A stretch of 64,000 nucleotides of DNA from Megascapheus bottae (taxonomy: Eukaryota > Chordata > Mammalia > Rodentia > Geomyidae). The notes beneath the pieces are model-generated. The model ran no database searches and had not been told where the DNA came from. It worked only from the letters and a program-made list of their open reading frames with translations. Both the position numbers and the translations under genes were made by a program. Positions within the stretch are counted from its first letter, which is position 1. Every line of letters starts with the position of its first letter. The stretch lies in NCBI GenBank assembly GCA_024803745.1, contig JANJXV010000162.1:2044810-2108809 (forward strand). The letters are read 5' to 3'. Shown here piece after piece: positions 47,127 to 59,386 of this stretch.

Positions 47127-47336
47127 AGAAATCTCTATCTTTGCATTTGGTTACTTGAAATTGGACAGGGAAGGGGGGAAAGCCAAGAGGGGGGTGGGGG
47201 GGAGGGTAATGGGACCAAGACATGTGGAAGGGTATCAATGTATGTGAATTAATGCACCTTCTATCTGGCAAATATCACATTACCCTTTTATTAAATACAA
47301 TAAAAAAATAAATTTAAAAAAAAGAAATCTCTATCT
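47127..47336 (+). mobile_element. Short L1 3'-UTR insertion, plus strand, with TSD
   Basis: 182 bases of L1 3' UTR (47141-47322) with a strong G-rich tract (47167-47207) and an A-rich tail. It is flanked by an exact 14-bp duplication agaaatctctatct at 47127-47140 and 47323-47336. Confidence 0.95.
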
Positions 47337-48659
47337 GCACTTGTGGAATTGAAGTATGACAAATATACACAGTGAATGTATTTTGACTAAAGCCCAAAGT
47401 ACTGGATAATTGCTGATCTTTGACTTGTTTATAATTTAGAAACGGTAAATGACAAATGAAGAATATTGATGCATAGATCATTAAGCAGTGAGGCCAGTTG
47501 CCAAAGCCACTGAGTGTCCAATAGGACTCTATTCTGCCCCATATAGAGCCTCTCATGGGTAAAGCCAAGTGTTCACTCTGGAAAAAAACAATAGGATTCA
47601 TCTGTTGACATAAGATTTTGTTGACTATGGTAACTAAGAGGGTTAAATTGATATAGTTTTATTATTGCTTTGCTTATTGTGGGGGATTTATGATCTTTAT
47701 TATCTTTGTGTTTAATCAATATGAGCCTCTTGGTGTGTACTTTTAAGCATTAGCCTGTAGTTTTGAATAAAACAATGAATGCATACTACAACTATCAAAT
47801 ATTCTCATGATAGACTATTGTAGGATGGCATATGGAAAATTTATCCATACATAGAAAGATGATAAAAAATAGTAGCAGATTAATGGGTATGTTCTTGAGT
47901 TCTTCAGTTGGTAGACAAATGAAACCCAATTTTCAAATTTGTTGGCCAATTCTGTCCTGGGGGAGAGAGATGACTTGACAATTTTTAGGAAAGTAGAGGT
48001 AAGAAACAGTTTTTATTCTGAATGTACTCTGAGCTTTCTGTTTTGTGAAAAATGAATGGGAAATTGTGGAAAAAGATCAGAAGTAAAAAGAATCAATAAA
48101 TTTGTTGGAAGAAATGAGAATTTCATCTTCTATAATCAAGATGTTTTTCCCAGTCCTCATGTGACATTCTCAGTTCATGAATGCCAGATGAGTTCTGTAC
48201 ACTTTGCCAAAAATTCTATGATTCTAGAGCTTTGTTTTCTTTGGCCATTGAAGCCTGACCAGTGAGGCTTTGTTATTTGAATTGAGACTTTTTGAATAGA
48301 TAAGGTTTCTAATTCCCAGATATGCAAATTGAGTAATCTTTATAAACTTTGAGCTTGTTCTGGCAAATGAAAACTAAAGACAAAGAAAATGCTGTGATGT
48401 CTAGCCCATCCTTATAAAAGAAACACATCTATTGCTTTAAAAGTTTTTGTAATATGCCTGTCCTCTAGCAAAAGTGGAAATATGACAACCTGAATTTCTC
48501 AGAAAAATCCTCGGAGATAATATCATTTTCTCCATATTAGAATGGGGAACATAAACCATAGTGAAGCAATATAATTTGTCTAAGTTCACACAAGTTTTAT
48601 TCCAGGCAGAAAACTTAGCATTGAAAGAAAGATGCAAAGCAGTGAATAGACACCTGCAT

Positions 48660-48740
48660 TTTAGGGTCTTGAGACAGTAGGATCCTGAATTCCAAGCCAG
48701 CTTTGAGTACCTATCAAGAAATTGTCTTAAATGGGAAGAA
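48660..48740 (+). repeat. B1-like SINE fragment, diverged
   Basis: tcttgagacagtaggatcct, gaattccaagccagctttga, gtacctatcaagaaattgtc follow the B1 body; the A-rich tail region grades into the CA repeat at 48762. Confidence 0.55.
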
Positions 48741-48761
48741 TATAATTACAACATGTTCGCA

Positions 48762-48809
48762 CACGCAAACACACACACATGCACACACACACACACACAC
48801 ACACACAAG
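48762..48809. repeat. (CA)n microsatellite
   Basis: CA run interrupted by aaac and catg near its start, then about 12 uninterrupted units. Confidence 0.95.
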
Positions 48810-48839
48810 GATAAATTAGAAATCATTATATGATGAGAA

Positions 48840-49215
48840 TCTGCCTTGTTCTCACGCTCCTCAGTAACACCCCCAGGCCCACTGCTCATCTTCCCCAACC
48901 TCCAGTCAGAGAAATCTCCACCCCAGAGTGGGACAGTAAAAACATCACCACTGACTTATCTTAAAAAAAAGCCATTCTTTTCTGTCACAATAGGGGCAGC
49001 ATATGTTTTGACCTAAGTGCTCTTCATAATGTCTGTGATCTGCTGCAGCTCATGTGCCTGTACAGAGCCCCAGAGTTCCTCTCTGCACTCCTCTCATCTC
49101 CCAGACCATGGGTGCTGCTTGGTGCCTCTCTTCAGCAGTCATTAAAATCTGACATGATCTGTTGAGGTCTCAGTCCCCCCTTTCTTTTCTTTTGTCCATT
49201 TGATCTTTCCTAACA
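48840..49215 (+). mobile_element. Probable ERV LTR remnant, plus strand
   Basis: Inferred from the primer-binding site that follows. Upstream are an ATTAAA polyadenylation-like signal (49142-49147), a T/C-rich stretch and a terminal CA at 49214-49215, in the order expected for the R-U5 end of an LTR. The left boundary is unclear; TG candidates lie near 48842. No gag, pol or env homology follows. Confidence 0.5.
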
Positions 49216-49217
49216 AA

Positions 49218-49236
49218 TGGTGCTGAAACCTGGGAT
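49218..49236 (+). promoter_or_regulatory. Retroviral primer-binding site, tRNA-Phe type
   Basis: tggtgctgaaacctgggat matches at 17 of 19 positions the complement of the 3' end of tRNA-Phe. Both mismatches are T where C is expected before G, the usual CpG decay. It begins two bases after a terminal CA, the normal spacing from an LTR. The internal region is lost; a CT microsatellite begins about 50 bases on. tRNA-Phe priming is known for IAP-like and some other endogenous retroviruses. Confidence 0.65.
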
Positions 49237-49281
49237 GGGTGGAGAAATCTCATCCTTGCAGGGGACTCTGCTTGCTCTCGC

Positions 49282-49282
<1 letters not shown>

Positions 49283-49344
<62 letters not shown>

Positions 49345-49370
49345 CTCCCTCTCTCTCTCTCTCTCTCTGT
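49283..49370. repeat. Long (CT)n microsatellite, imperfect
   Basis: CT repeats of about 58 bases, then cgctctccc, then more CT. The second long CT tract within 4 kb. Confidence 0.95.
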
Positions 49371-50051
49371 CTCAACAAGTTTTGACCTAGGTTTCTAACC
49401 ATTTGGTTAGCAAACTCAGTTTTAAGTCCATTGCTCTGCTCTTTCTTTTGCTATCAGATTTTCATATTGTTATGACTCAATTACCTTATAATTTAAAAAA
49501 CTACTTTTCTTCTCTTAATAATAGCTTGGGTTGACTCCTTTTCCTTGTGAGCATTATTGTTTCTTTCTTCTGTGTGGCTGCTAGGAAATCTAAGAGACCC
49601 TATAACACATATCAGTGTTGCTCTCAGGATCTCACCATGAGTATACTACTTCAAGAGAATTTTTTCTGTTTCTCTTGAAGCCTGAGCATCTCTAATTATT
49701 TTCTGTTATCCTTTCAAAGAAGAGATTTTTAGCAGGTGAGTTGAAAAAGGAAACATGATCTAAAAGTTCCAGAGAATTGGTTTATATTTTCTACATATCC
49801 CATGACATTTAAATAAACTGTATTGAAGTAATACTGTGAAATAACAATGTATTTTATAGTGGTGAGCCTTTGTGGTATTTAGAGGTGAATGAACAGATTT
49901 CATTTTCATTTTCAAGGTCAAAGATCACTCATGAAAGTGAAATGGAATTTCTATGTGAGCGTGAATTCTAAGTTGAAAATATTATTTTACACAGAAGATA
50001 TATCTGAGATTCTGTGATACTCATGGAGAAAAATTATATGTTGCTTTTTAA

Positions 50052-50277
50052 TAATGTTAACCAAGGGTCTGGGAGTTTGGCCTTGTGATAGAGTACTTGC
50101 CTAGCTTACACAAAGACCTGGCTTCAATTCCTTGGTACCACATACATAGAGAAAGCCTGAAATGGTGCTGTGGCTCAACTGGTAAAGCTCTAGCCTTGAG
50201 AAAGCCAAAGGACAATGCTCAAGCCCTGAGTTCAAGCCCCAGGACTGGCAAAAAAAAGATTGTTAATGTTAGCTAAG
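50052..50277 (+). repeat. Two-module tRNA-derived SINE with imperfect TSD
   Basis: First module gggagtttggccttgtgata, second module gtgctgtggctcaactggta, tail ggactggcaaaaaaaag. Flanks taatgttaaccaag (50052-50065) and taatgttagctaag (50264-50277) form a 14-bp target-site duplication with two changes. Confidence 0.85.
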
Positions 50278-50297
50278 TGGGAATTTGATCTTATCTG

Positions 50298-50355
50298 GGC
50301 GGGGGGTGGCTCATGCCTGAGGATCATGGTTCAAAGCCAGGCTGGGAACTAAGAC
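50298..50355 (+). repeat. Composite SINE, partial left half
   Basis: ggcggggggtggctcatgcc followed by tgaggatcatggttcaaagc; the expected tgtaatcctagct block between them is deleted. Confidence 0.65.
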
Positions 50356-50756
50356 TATTATACTTCTTTTTCATGAGTGAAAAAGGTTTATTGTCAGGAA
50401 GAGCTAACAAAACATGGAGGACAAGAGAATATAGATTGATAAACACTAGATGTTGTCTAGAAATTGGGCCATGATGAGATGGCAAAGTGCTAGCTTTAAA
50501 TTACAATGAGAAGCAACTTACTATCTCAGTGTTATAACAAATCAATGTCACATCTATAGTCTTGTTTTCTAGAGCAAATACTTTAGGATAAATTCTTTCC
50601 TCTCTGTAGCTTTATTGTGATATAAATCATATACATCCATACAAGCCACTCATGTCAAGTGTACAATGTAATCACTTTTAGTATTTTAAAAATATCACCA
50701 CTACATAGTTTTAGAATATTTTCCACCCCCCCTGAAGACCATTACACTCTTATCTC

Positions 50757-50870
50757 TAATTAACCCCTAGAAAACCAGAAGTGGCACTGAAGCTCAAAGA
50801 GTAGGGAAGTAGCCTTAAGCTGAAGAGCCCAGGGAAAATGCCCAGGCCCAGAGTCCAATCTCCACAACAA
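50757..50870 (+). repeat. Composite SINE, right half only
   Basis: agaaaaccagaagtggcact, gtagccttaagctgaagagc and caggcccagagtccaatctc match the ID-like half of the composite family. Confidence 0.75.
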
Positions 50871-52270
50871 CAAGAAAAAAGAAAGAAATGAAGAAAGAAA
50901 GAGAGAAGTTTGATCTTGGATCTCTCGGGAATTCTATGGAAATTTGTCCAAATTGACTTAATTTGTACTATGTGACATTTATATAATTAGGCACCTTATT
51001 GATCAAATCAATACACTGATGCCATTACCTTACTTAATGAATCCAGACTTAGAAAAGAAATGAGGGAAATTTTTATTTGATGAATCTGCTTCAGAAATCT
51101 AATATTTAATGTCTAGCAGTGAGGACCAGCAAATTCCAAGTACTTTAAAAATCTAATAGTGCTTATTTAACACAACCCATTTGCTTTGCAAATCAGTTCA
51201 GGGTAGGTTTGCCTTGGAGAATAGCATGAGGAGCCTCTAGAAATGGCAGATATTCCTTAAGAACAACAAGCATTCATTATATGGCTTATGTTTCTATATC
51301 CTAGAGATCCTTTCATTTAGCGTCCTACTATATGGCCTTTTGTATCAAGGTTTTTCTCTATTGCAAATCTCTGCTAGGGGATTCTTATGTATATTGTTCT
51401 ACTTAATCAGAGAGGAGAATCACTTATGGAAATAGCAAAGAGTTCTATTGTGGAAATGGATAACAGCTATAGTTGGGTGTTGAACACAGGCTGAGAACAC
51501 GGTGCAACATAGACTGCCGTCTCAGATACCCCACAAATAATTGAAATCATTGTGCCTTGATGTGTCAATAGCCAAGAGCACTGAATTTCCTTTTTCTTTT
51601 GCTGTTGTCTAAAGTACTGCAAAAATTGGTGTTGGCAGGATACCCTGAAACATCATCCCTGTATGAAGATTTCAAGTGTTTAAAGCATTTGGTAGTATAC
51701 ATAAGTGATTGGCTCTATCTCTATCTCAGGAAACAGCAGCTGCTTCTAAATGAAAAGTGCTGCATAATCCCATAGAAATCTCTCTGACTACACTGTATGG
51801 AGTCATGAGACCAGTTAATGGAGACTTACATATCCCAACATGACCACCCAAGGCTTTTTAAATCCTCCTCAAGTGTCTATATAGAGAAGGGCAGTAAAGA
51901 CTTGTACTTCAGTTTCCTCAGTGGCTGAAGACATAAGGACATTGAGTGTTTAAATGTCCAATGATTCCTATGAACCATGGCTGAATAGTGCTTGTGTACA
52001 GAGAGGGACTCTGAGGCAATAATGCAGGTGGACCTAAGAGGGGAGAACTCCTGAGATAATTTTTATGTAGGAAATAATGCCAGGCTTTATACAAAGACTG
52101 GTTTGGCTGGTAAAAGCAAATCTTCTTCTTGCCTAACTTGGATACCTGGACAAATCACCTTAGGCTCTTCGCAAGATTTTTAGGTAACTCCTATGTAATT
52201 GTATTATGTTTAGCAAACAGAAAAGTCTCCAGTCCACCTCCTTGTCTTCCAACTAGAACACATGCCCTTT

Positions 52271-52506
52271 AAAGATACGAATTGTGAGATACTGTAACAA
52301 TATGAGATAACCAAGGGACAGCAAAGGAGATGAGAGACAACATAGTACATTAGGGACAATAATCATTCATTATATGGCTTTTGTTTCAATATCCTGGAGG
52401 TCCTTTCAATTAGCTTCATACTATATGGCCTTATGTATCACGATTTTGAAAAAAAAATAAAGTAATTTCACTCTTCTATCAGAAAAATTATAAAGATACG
52501 AATTGT
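52271..52506. mobile_element. L1-derived insertion with TSD (unit B)
   Basis: Same insertion as at 35045-35279. The duplication aaagatacgaattgt is at 52271-52285 and 52492-52506; the A-run is one base longer. Confidence 0.75.
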
Positions 52507-55390
52507 AACTGCAGGACATTCTATTACTCAGATATCTGAGATGTTATTTCAGGAAAAAAAACAAGCTTAAGAAAGAATTAGATCCAAGTAAGTAATGACA
52601 ATATTCTTTTGCATATCTTTTTCTTGTTCTCTAAAAGGAGGAAGTGTTACATTTAAAATATAAAAGTGTATTTAAAATCATGTACAGCACGTTCTAGCCA
52701 TAAGTTGTAAGCTCCTAGCTTTTATTTTACTACCTTTCCCAAGGAAAGACTGCACAGGTTCACAGCACCTTCTCCTTTAAAAATGCTTTGTGATATAGAC
52801 AAGTAGCAATTGTTATAAGAATTCCCAGTTCCTTATACACCTAATCCACTGTGACGCATTCCATTTGTTCCTTGTGTGCAAACTGCAGTTTTAGCTATTT
52901 TGTGCTATGAGATTGACTTATGTTATTTCATTATTCTGGATTCCTGCCTTTAGATTTGCTTGAAAAAGGAATTTTCCCCCTAGTTTATCATGTTTCTCCT
53001 TTCTGAAGTTACTGATCTTCAATGTCTCAGATTACTCTTAGTCTGTTCAATGTCCTCCTTGTCTTTTCCATCGTATCTGACAACCATTTATATTAACAGT
53101 GTGTGTGGGTGTATGCTGAGCATTTTTGAAGTATAATAAATTATTTCTACTTTGAGCTCCATCTAATTAGACATCCTGACTGAAATTCTGCCTGTGGTTC
53201 ACTGTTGCTAAACCATGAAGAGTTTCGGCTTAAACAGTGGTCTTTATTCCATCCATCTAATGAACGTTTGTAACTAAAGGAGTGATTTTTTTTTCTGCTC
53301 ATTTTACTGGTCAAAATTATCACAGCGTTGGAATAACTGGAATTTGAAGGGAATTCAGAGACCATCTGGTCCAATCCTCTCCTTTGTTCAACTAAGATAA
53401 ATGAGCCTCAGAGCTTGAACACGTGGTGTCTGAACTAAAACTGGAATCTAGATCTCTGGTCTCCACGTCTGGTACCTCATTGCCTACTATGATTGCTATA
53501 CTTTTTTCTTAAGTGAAATAGTGTTATTGCCTAATTTTCAAAACAAAGAGATGCAGGGAATGAAATCTTGATTAATCAGGGATCTTTGGTTATCAGCAGC
53601 TGAACTTAACTCTAGCCATTTTAGAAAAAAATGTATTTTTCGGGAAGATCATTAGAGGATCACTGTGTTCCTCAACCAAGGTTGGAGTGTAAGGAAGAGA
53701 ACTCAGGGTTTGGTCAGACCTCAGGAGTCTTCACATTCTAGTTGGCTGTCTGAATATCCTCATGTTTCCTGGGGATGGGAATGCATTACAGTCTCTGCTG
53801 TATTCTGTCAGTGTCATGAGCACAGTTGTAGACAAGGGCCACAAAACCTAGCAGGTGAGTTCTGGACCAGTTAAGTCTTCTGTGGTTGAGTTCTGCAAGA
53901 GTCTTGTGAACACTGTATTGTGTGAATGGTAAGGCTAAGATGTTACACCTCCAGTAAAGCCTAAAAGAATCCCACAAACAAACTAATGGTAGTGCTGTAG
54001 AAAACAAATGAGCATGTCCTTGTAGAGAAATTGATTAGCAATCCTGGTTTATCAAATAGGTCAATTTATAATAGAAGGTAATTACTAAAAATTCAGAACA
54101 GTTGGTTTAAGCCATAAGGACATTTTTCTGCCATGACCAAGTGATGCAATCAAGAAACCAGACACAGTTCATGCTTTTATATGCCATCTTTGCCTTGTTT
54201 GTTTGTCACCCTTAAATTGCTAGCTAATAGCTACAGAATGGCTGCCATGTATTACATTTATATTCTGAAATAGGAAGCAAGACTGTGTCCAAGACATCCA
54301 AAGAACTACTACTTCCCTTTATATCCGAGGCTACATTTTTCGGTCCTGAGGCATCTGGCTTGTTTTCCCATCTATTTTATTGTAGACATTTGGTCGGTGG
54401 ATGCCAATTAACAAGACAATGGAATTAGAAAAAAATGACAGATTTACTCTCTGATAGTAGATTAAAAAATGACTATTCCCCTGCCCAAGAGGTGATTTTC
54501 CACAAGAAAATCACTGGCAGTTTTATACCTAATGAAATACCATCGCAATTAGCCAAAAGAGAAAGGTGAGCAAGGCAGTTATGTAGGAGACCAATTTCCT
54601 TGCTCATTCGTTAGGGTGGTTTTTTTGTGTGTGAGAGTTGGAGCATGCAGGTCCCATGAAGAACAGATATATAGACTAAAAGACTGGTGAAAATTGACTA
54701 TACAGGTATCAGAAAAACCCAAGAGAATTAAAAAAAACATTTTTATGTGGTACATATTGAATGAGTGATTGAAATATGTGTTAACAGAAAGTATTCCCAA
54801 TATATATTAATGCATCATGTATATATATATGTATATATGCATGTTGACTGTTTTATAAATTACAGTTTAAAAAATGTATCCCAGGGAAACAGATAGCAAT
54901 GTATACAAATGTTTACAAGAAATATGTTTATTACTTATAATTATGAAAACTGGCATAATTGCCTGGAAACAAGCAAAGGTTTATGTTTTTGAAGGCAGTA
55001 TAATGAGTTCAAGAAAATTAAATGCTTCTGTGGAATAAATCAGGTTTGCAAATAAACCAGGTTTCCTCAAGAAAAAAATAATTGCATATTACGAACTATT
55101 ATTTCTGCATTCTGAAATTGCTATATGTTTATACAAAGCTTATAATTCTCTAAAAAATACTCAGATTTTGCCTAGGGTAGACCTTTATTCTAAGACTGAT
55201 TTTAGATGTAGAATTTTGCAATCAGTCATCAAAACCTGTTTAAATTTTGATGTAGAATTTAGATTGAATGTAATGTTATTTGCAACTCATAGTCTTAGAA
55301 ACTGAGGTCAAATAGGTGCCTGCTGATAAGTAGTACCTTCACCTCTCACTTGGAAAATTATTTACTCAACTACAAAGGTATTCCTGTTCA

Positions 55391-55906
55391 TTCTCCTCTA
55401 CTTACTATTGGTTTTCTACCCAGCAGTCAGACTGAACTTTGATATGCTCATCCAGATGGTGACACATACACACACACTCAAACTTCCTAGAGCCTTCTAT
55501 CACACTCAGTGATACCCTCAACCCCCTTTTCAGACTCATCTCTTCCTCTATTGCCTACCTCATCTTCTACAACACGTAATGTGGTCACAGTGGCTTCCTC
55601 ATGGGTCTTAGCCTCACCTTGCTTCTATGACTTTTGAGGACCTGTGAATATGTCTCTTCCTCTTCTTGGATAGAGGTATCTAAGATCCTGTCTGAAATCT
55701 TCAAATAGCTCGTTTGCTAACCTCTCTCAAGTTTGTGTTCTGGTGCGTCTTCCTGGCCAGTAAGCAGAGTTTCATTTCTCTGTATCATTCTTTCTGTGTG
55801 GTGTGCCTGTTGTGCTTTGTATTTGGCTGTGAGTTCCACAAATGCGAGGATTTGTCTTCTTCTCTGTCGTATCCATATGAGTCACTGGGTCAGTGTTTAA
55901 ACCATG
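55391..55906 (+). repeat. Ancient L2-like LINE 3' end (unit B)
   Basis: Copy of 38165-38680 with two changes (aatctt and ctcgtt near 55697-55711) that are shared with copy C. Confidence 0.5.
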
Positions 55907-56880
55907 TTTAATTTATATATCAATCCATAAGTCCTTTGAATAAGTGGATCACTTACCACTTAGAGCCCATGGTTTCTAACTCCAAATGACATGTTTTTTT
56001 CCTTACTGCCCAATAGAACATCTGTAGAGTCATAGATTATATAGATAGACATGTATCAATTAATCTCTGATTAGAACATGCTTATTATGGTTCTTCATTA
56101 TACTGAGAAAATTTTATTTTCTTACATAGCTGTGCATCTGGCAAGCAAGAAATGAAGATTTATGTACCTTAAGCTTATGATAATGCTGTTTTATAAGAAT
56201 ACTTCAAAGGGAAGAACATTTATATTCATTAGAAAGTCTTTTTGACTTGTCCACAAAAATTCATCACAATTTATTTTTGCCTCTTGCTTAAGCATTGTGA
56301 TGAATTAAAATAGATAATTAGATAAAAAGCTATTTATAATGTATCATAGCTATTGGTAACCTCAAAGTATTCAAAGCATCATTAATAGCAAAGTGCATAA
56401 AGATGGAGTAGTTCGGTTTGCCATTTATAGTAAATTATGCAACCCTTTAAAGTATAGCAAGAACTTGAGTAATGGATGATCCTGAAGATAATGTCAAGGG
56501 ACTGGTGACAGTCAGTGGCAAGGGAAGCTAGGCTTTGAAAAAAATAGTTCTGTAAAATCTGTGTACCAGTTGCTCTTTTCCATCCTCACAATAACAATGC
56601 AGACCTATCCCATCCCTGACCTGTAAATCCCTGCGTGTTACCCCCAGTCTCATGCTTCCGTCTTAACCCTCTGCCAACGCGGATTCTTTCTAATTACTGG
56701 AATCTTATTCCTTAAGCCTGCTGTAGAAAAGAAATTGTCAGTAATATTTTGGAAAATCCTTTTTATCTTTCTTAATTATTTATGAAAACTTGACATCAAG
56801 AGATGAGAAAATTCCTGCTAAAAATCAACTAGCCCATAAAAGACGGGTTATGTATACACACATTTTATTATTTCTTTTGC

Positions 56881-57525
56881 AGTTTTTTTATTGTATTTTA
56901 TTGTCGGGGAAATGAGGGGTGACATTTACATCCATCAGGTAGTGGGTACATTACTTCTTGAACATTGATTCCCCTTCTCATGTTTTTGTCCCCTTTCCCT
57001 CCTCCCCCAGTTACCTTGTTTTTACCCTTTCCTTTCCTATTTCAAATAAACAGATAAATGTATATACAAATACCAGGTAACAAAGTCAGATATGGTAACT
57101 ACATGAGATTAACCACGAGGGGGGAAAAAGAAAAAAGAAATAACTTCACATAGTACATTAAAACAACAATCACTAAGATAAACCTCTTGTATCCATATCC
57201 TAGAGTTCGTTAGTCTCATCCTATATGGACATATATACATAGCTCTTCTTGCAGTTTTTTTTTTAAACAGAATTTTTGTACTTGTGGTTCTTTAAGTTGT
57301 TTCTATGTCTTGGCTACTGCAAGTAGCATTTTGATTAGTATGAGAATGCTAATCTCTTCAATAATTTATTGCCCCTATTTCATAAAAATACCTAGAAGAG
57401 GGATTGTTATACCGTATGTTTTTATTTTTTGAAGCGTCTCCATAGTAATATTCATAGCAACTGCAATATCTTACACTTATCTATTGCTTTCTTAGTGATA
57501 TATGCCAAGGACATTTGAGTATTCT
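56881..57525 (-). mobile_element. Older L1 3' end, minus strand (unit B)
   Basis: Copy of 39655-40300 with a few single-base differences. Confidence 0.75.
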
Positions 57526-58124
57526 GAAATTAGTTTTTTCTTTCTAGAGCCAAACAGGAGAACTTAGAGAGACCCAGAGGGAAAAGCAAGTCAGGCACAA
57601 ATGTGATGGTGTTCGTACTATCACTGAGAGCACAATTACCAAACATGAGAGGGCAAAATGTCTTTGTTGCGTACTTTAAATCAGATTGCACTCTGTGAGT
57701 CAGGGGAGTGAATTTGGCCTACAGGTGTTTTTATTTGGTCAGTACAGTGTTCAATAAGCATTTTTGGAACCATTTATAAGTATCTAGTTGTATGAAACTT
57801 TAACATAAATTCCAAGTTTATTGATTGTTTATTTTTTTTGCAAATCAAATACCTGGCATAACAGTTCTGCCAATGTCATTACTTGACATTGAAGCTGAAA
57901 CTAGGCCATTATTTTTTAGTGTTGGGTACATGCTTTTCAGTTTATCATTGTCTCCATGTATCTTGACCAATCCATTTATATTACCTGAGAGACATATAGA
58001 TGAATTTGAGCTGTGGCATCTGATGAAGAGCTGTGCAAAAGCTGAGTATACCAGACAAATACCAGCTGAGTATACCAGAACTGGTATTTGTTTGTGTAAC
58101 AACCAGTGGCACAAGATGGGATGC

Positions 58125-58493
58125 TTTTTTTCATATATTTTTATTGTAATTAATAGAAGGGTTACATGATATTTGCCAGATACCCTTTCACATGCCTTGG
58201 TCCCCATTTCCCTCCCCTGACCCCCACCCCTCATCTTGTTTTCCCCCGTTCCCTATCCAATTTCAAATAACCAAATACAAATATATCCGATATATCAGGT
58301 AACAAAGTGAGGTACTATAACAATATGAGATAACCAAGGGACAGCAAAAGAGATGAGAGATAACATAGTACCTTAAGAACAACAAGCATTCATTATATGG
58401 CTTATGTTTCTATATCCTAGAGATCCTTTCATTTAGCGTCCTACTATATGGCCTTTTGTATCAAGGTTTTTCTCTATTGCAAATCTCTGCTAG
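58125..58493 (-). mobile_element. Uninterrupted L1 3' UTR at the B/C boundary
   Basis: Here the L1 fragments that are cut at the two ends of unit A are continuous: T-rich tail, body, C-rich tract (58211-58250) and 5' end at ctgctagg. Its flanks gggatgctt (58118-58126) and gggattctt (58494-58502) could be a 9-bp target-site duplication with one change. If so, the L1 inserted before amplification, and the unit boundary in A was made by breaking this L1. Confidence 0.8.
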
Positions 58494-59386
58494 GGGATTC
58501 TTATGTATATTGTTCTACTTAATCAGAGAGGAGAATCACTTATGGAAATAGCAAAGAGTTCTATTGTGGAAATGGATAACAGCTATAGTTGGGTGTTGAA
58601 CACAGGCTGAGAACACGGTGCAACATAGACTGCCGTCTCAGATACCCCACAAATAATTGAAATCATTGTGCCTTGATGTGTCAATAGCCAAGAGCACTGA
58701 ATTTCCTTTTTCTTTTGCTGTTGTCTAAAGTACTGCAAAAATTGGTGTTGGCAGGATACCCTGAAACATCATCCCTGTATGAAGATTTCAAGTGTTTAAA
58801 GCATTTGGTAGTATACATAAGTGATTGGCTCTATCTCTATCTCAGGAAACAGCAGCTGCTTCTAAATGAAAAGTGCTGCATAATCCCATAGAAATCTCTC
58901 TGACTACACTGTATGGAGTCATGAGACCAGTTAATGGAGACTTACATATCCCAACATGACCACCCAAGGCTTTTTAAATCCTCCTCAAGTGTCTATATAG
59001 AGAAGGGCAGTAAAGACTTGTACTTCAGTTTCCTCAGTGGCTGAAGACATAAGGACATTGAGTGTTTAAATGTCCAATGATTCCTATGAACCATGGCTGA
59101 ATAGTGCTTGTGTACAGAGAGGGACTCTGAGGCAATAATGCAGGTGGACCTAAGAGTGGAGAACTCCTGAGATAATTTTTATGTAGGAAATAATGCCAGG
59201 CTTTATACAAAGACTGGTTTGGCTGGTAAAAGCAAGTCTTCTTCTTGCCTAACTTGGATACCTGGACAAATCACCTTAGGCTCTTCACAGGATTTTTAGG
59301 TAACTCCTATGTAATTGTATTATGTTTAGCAAACAGAAAAGTCTCCAGTCCACCTCCTTGTCTTCCAACTAGAACACATGCCATTT

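Larger units (their letters stand above)
40991..51254. other. 10.26-kb segment between units A and B
   Basis: Separates two copies of the 7.1-kb unit. It begins exactly where the L1 3' UTR breaks off at 40990, and ends where another L1 3' UTR resumes at 51255. If A and B were once adjacent, about 152 bases of that L1 are missing and this segment lies in their place. It carries the second inverted-duplication arm. The intervals 40991-41696, 44881-45603, 45683-46222, 46423-47126, 47337-48655, 49371-50051, 50356-50756 and 50871-51254 contain no supported gene. Confidence 0.75.
51255..58185 (+). repeat. 7.1-kb segmental duplication, copy B
   Basis: Begins inside the L1 3' UTR at ccttaagaac, equivalent to 34029 in A, so it lacks the first 186 bases of the unit. 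It continues without a break into copy C. Compared with C I saw fewer than ten differences over the 5.6 kb that can be compared (for example near 52030, 52152, 52267 and 53278), far fewer than either shows against A. Sub-features repeat those of A: L1-derived insertion 52271-52506, MIR-like 53341-53506, L2-like 55391-55906 and older L1 56881-57525. Confidence 0.95.

Noticed and set aside
50052..50277. tRNA-like sequences as tRNA genes
   Set aside because: They are SINE modules with A tails and target-site duplications, and lack a complete cloverleaf and anticodon arm that I could draw.
57825..58169. 114-codon frame in unit B (93 codons in A) as a duplicated gene
   Set aside because: It differs in length between units because of one base change in a stop codon, ends in L1 sequence and overlaps a minus-strand frame of similar length.
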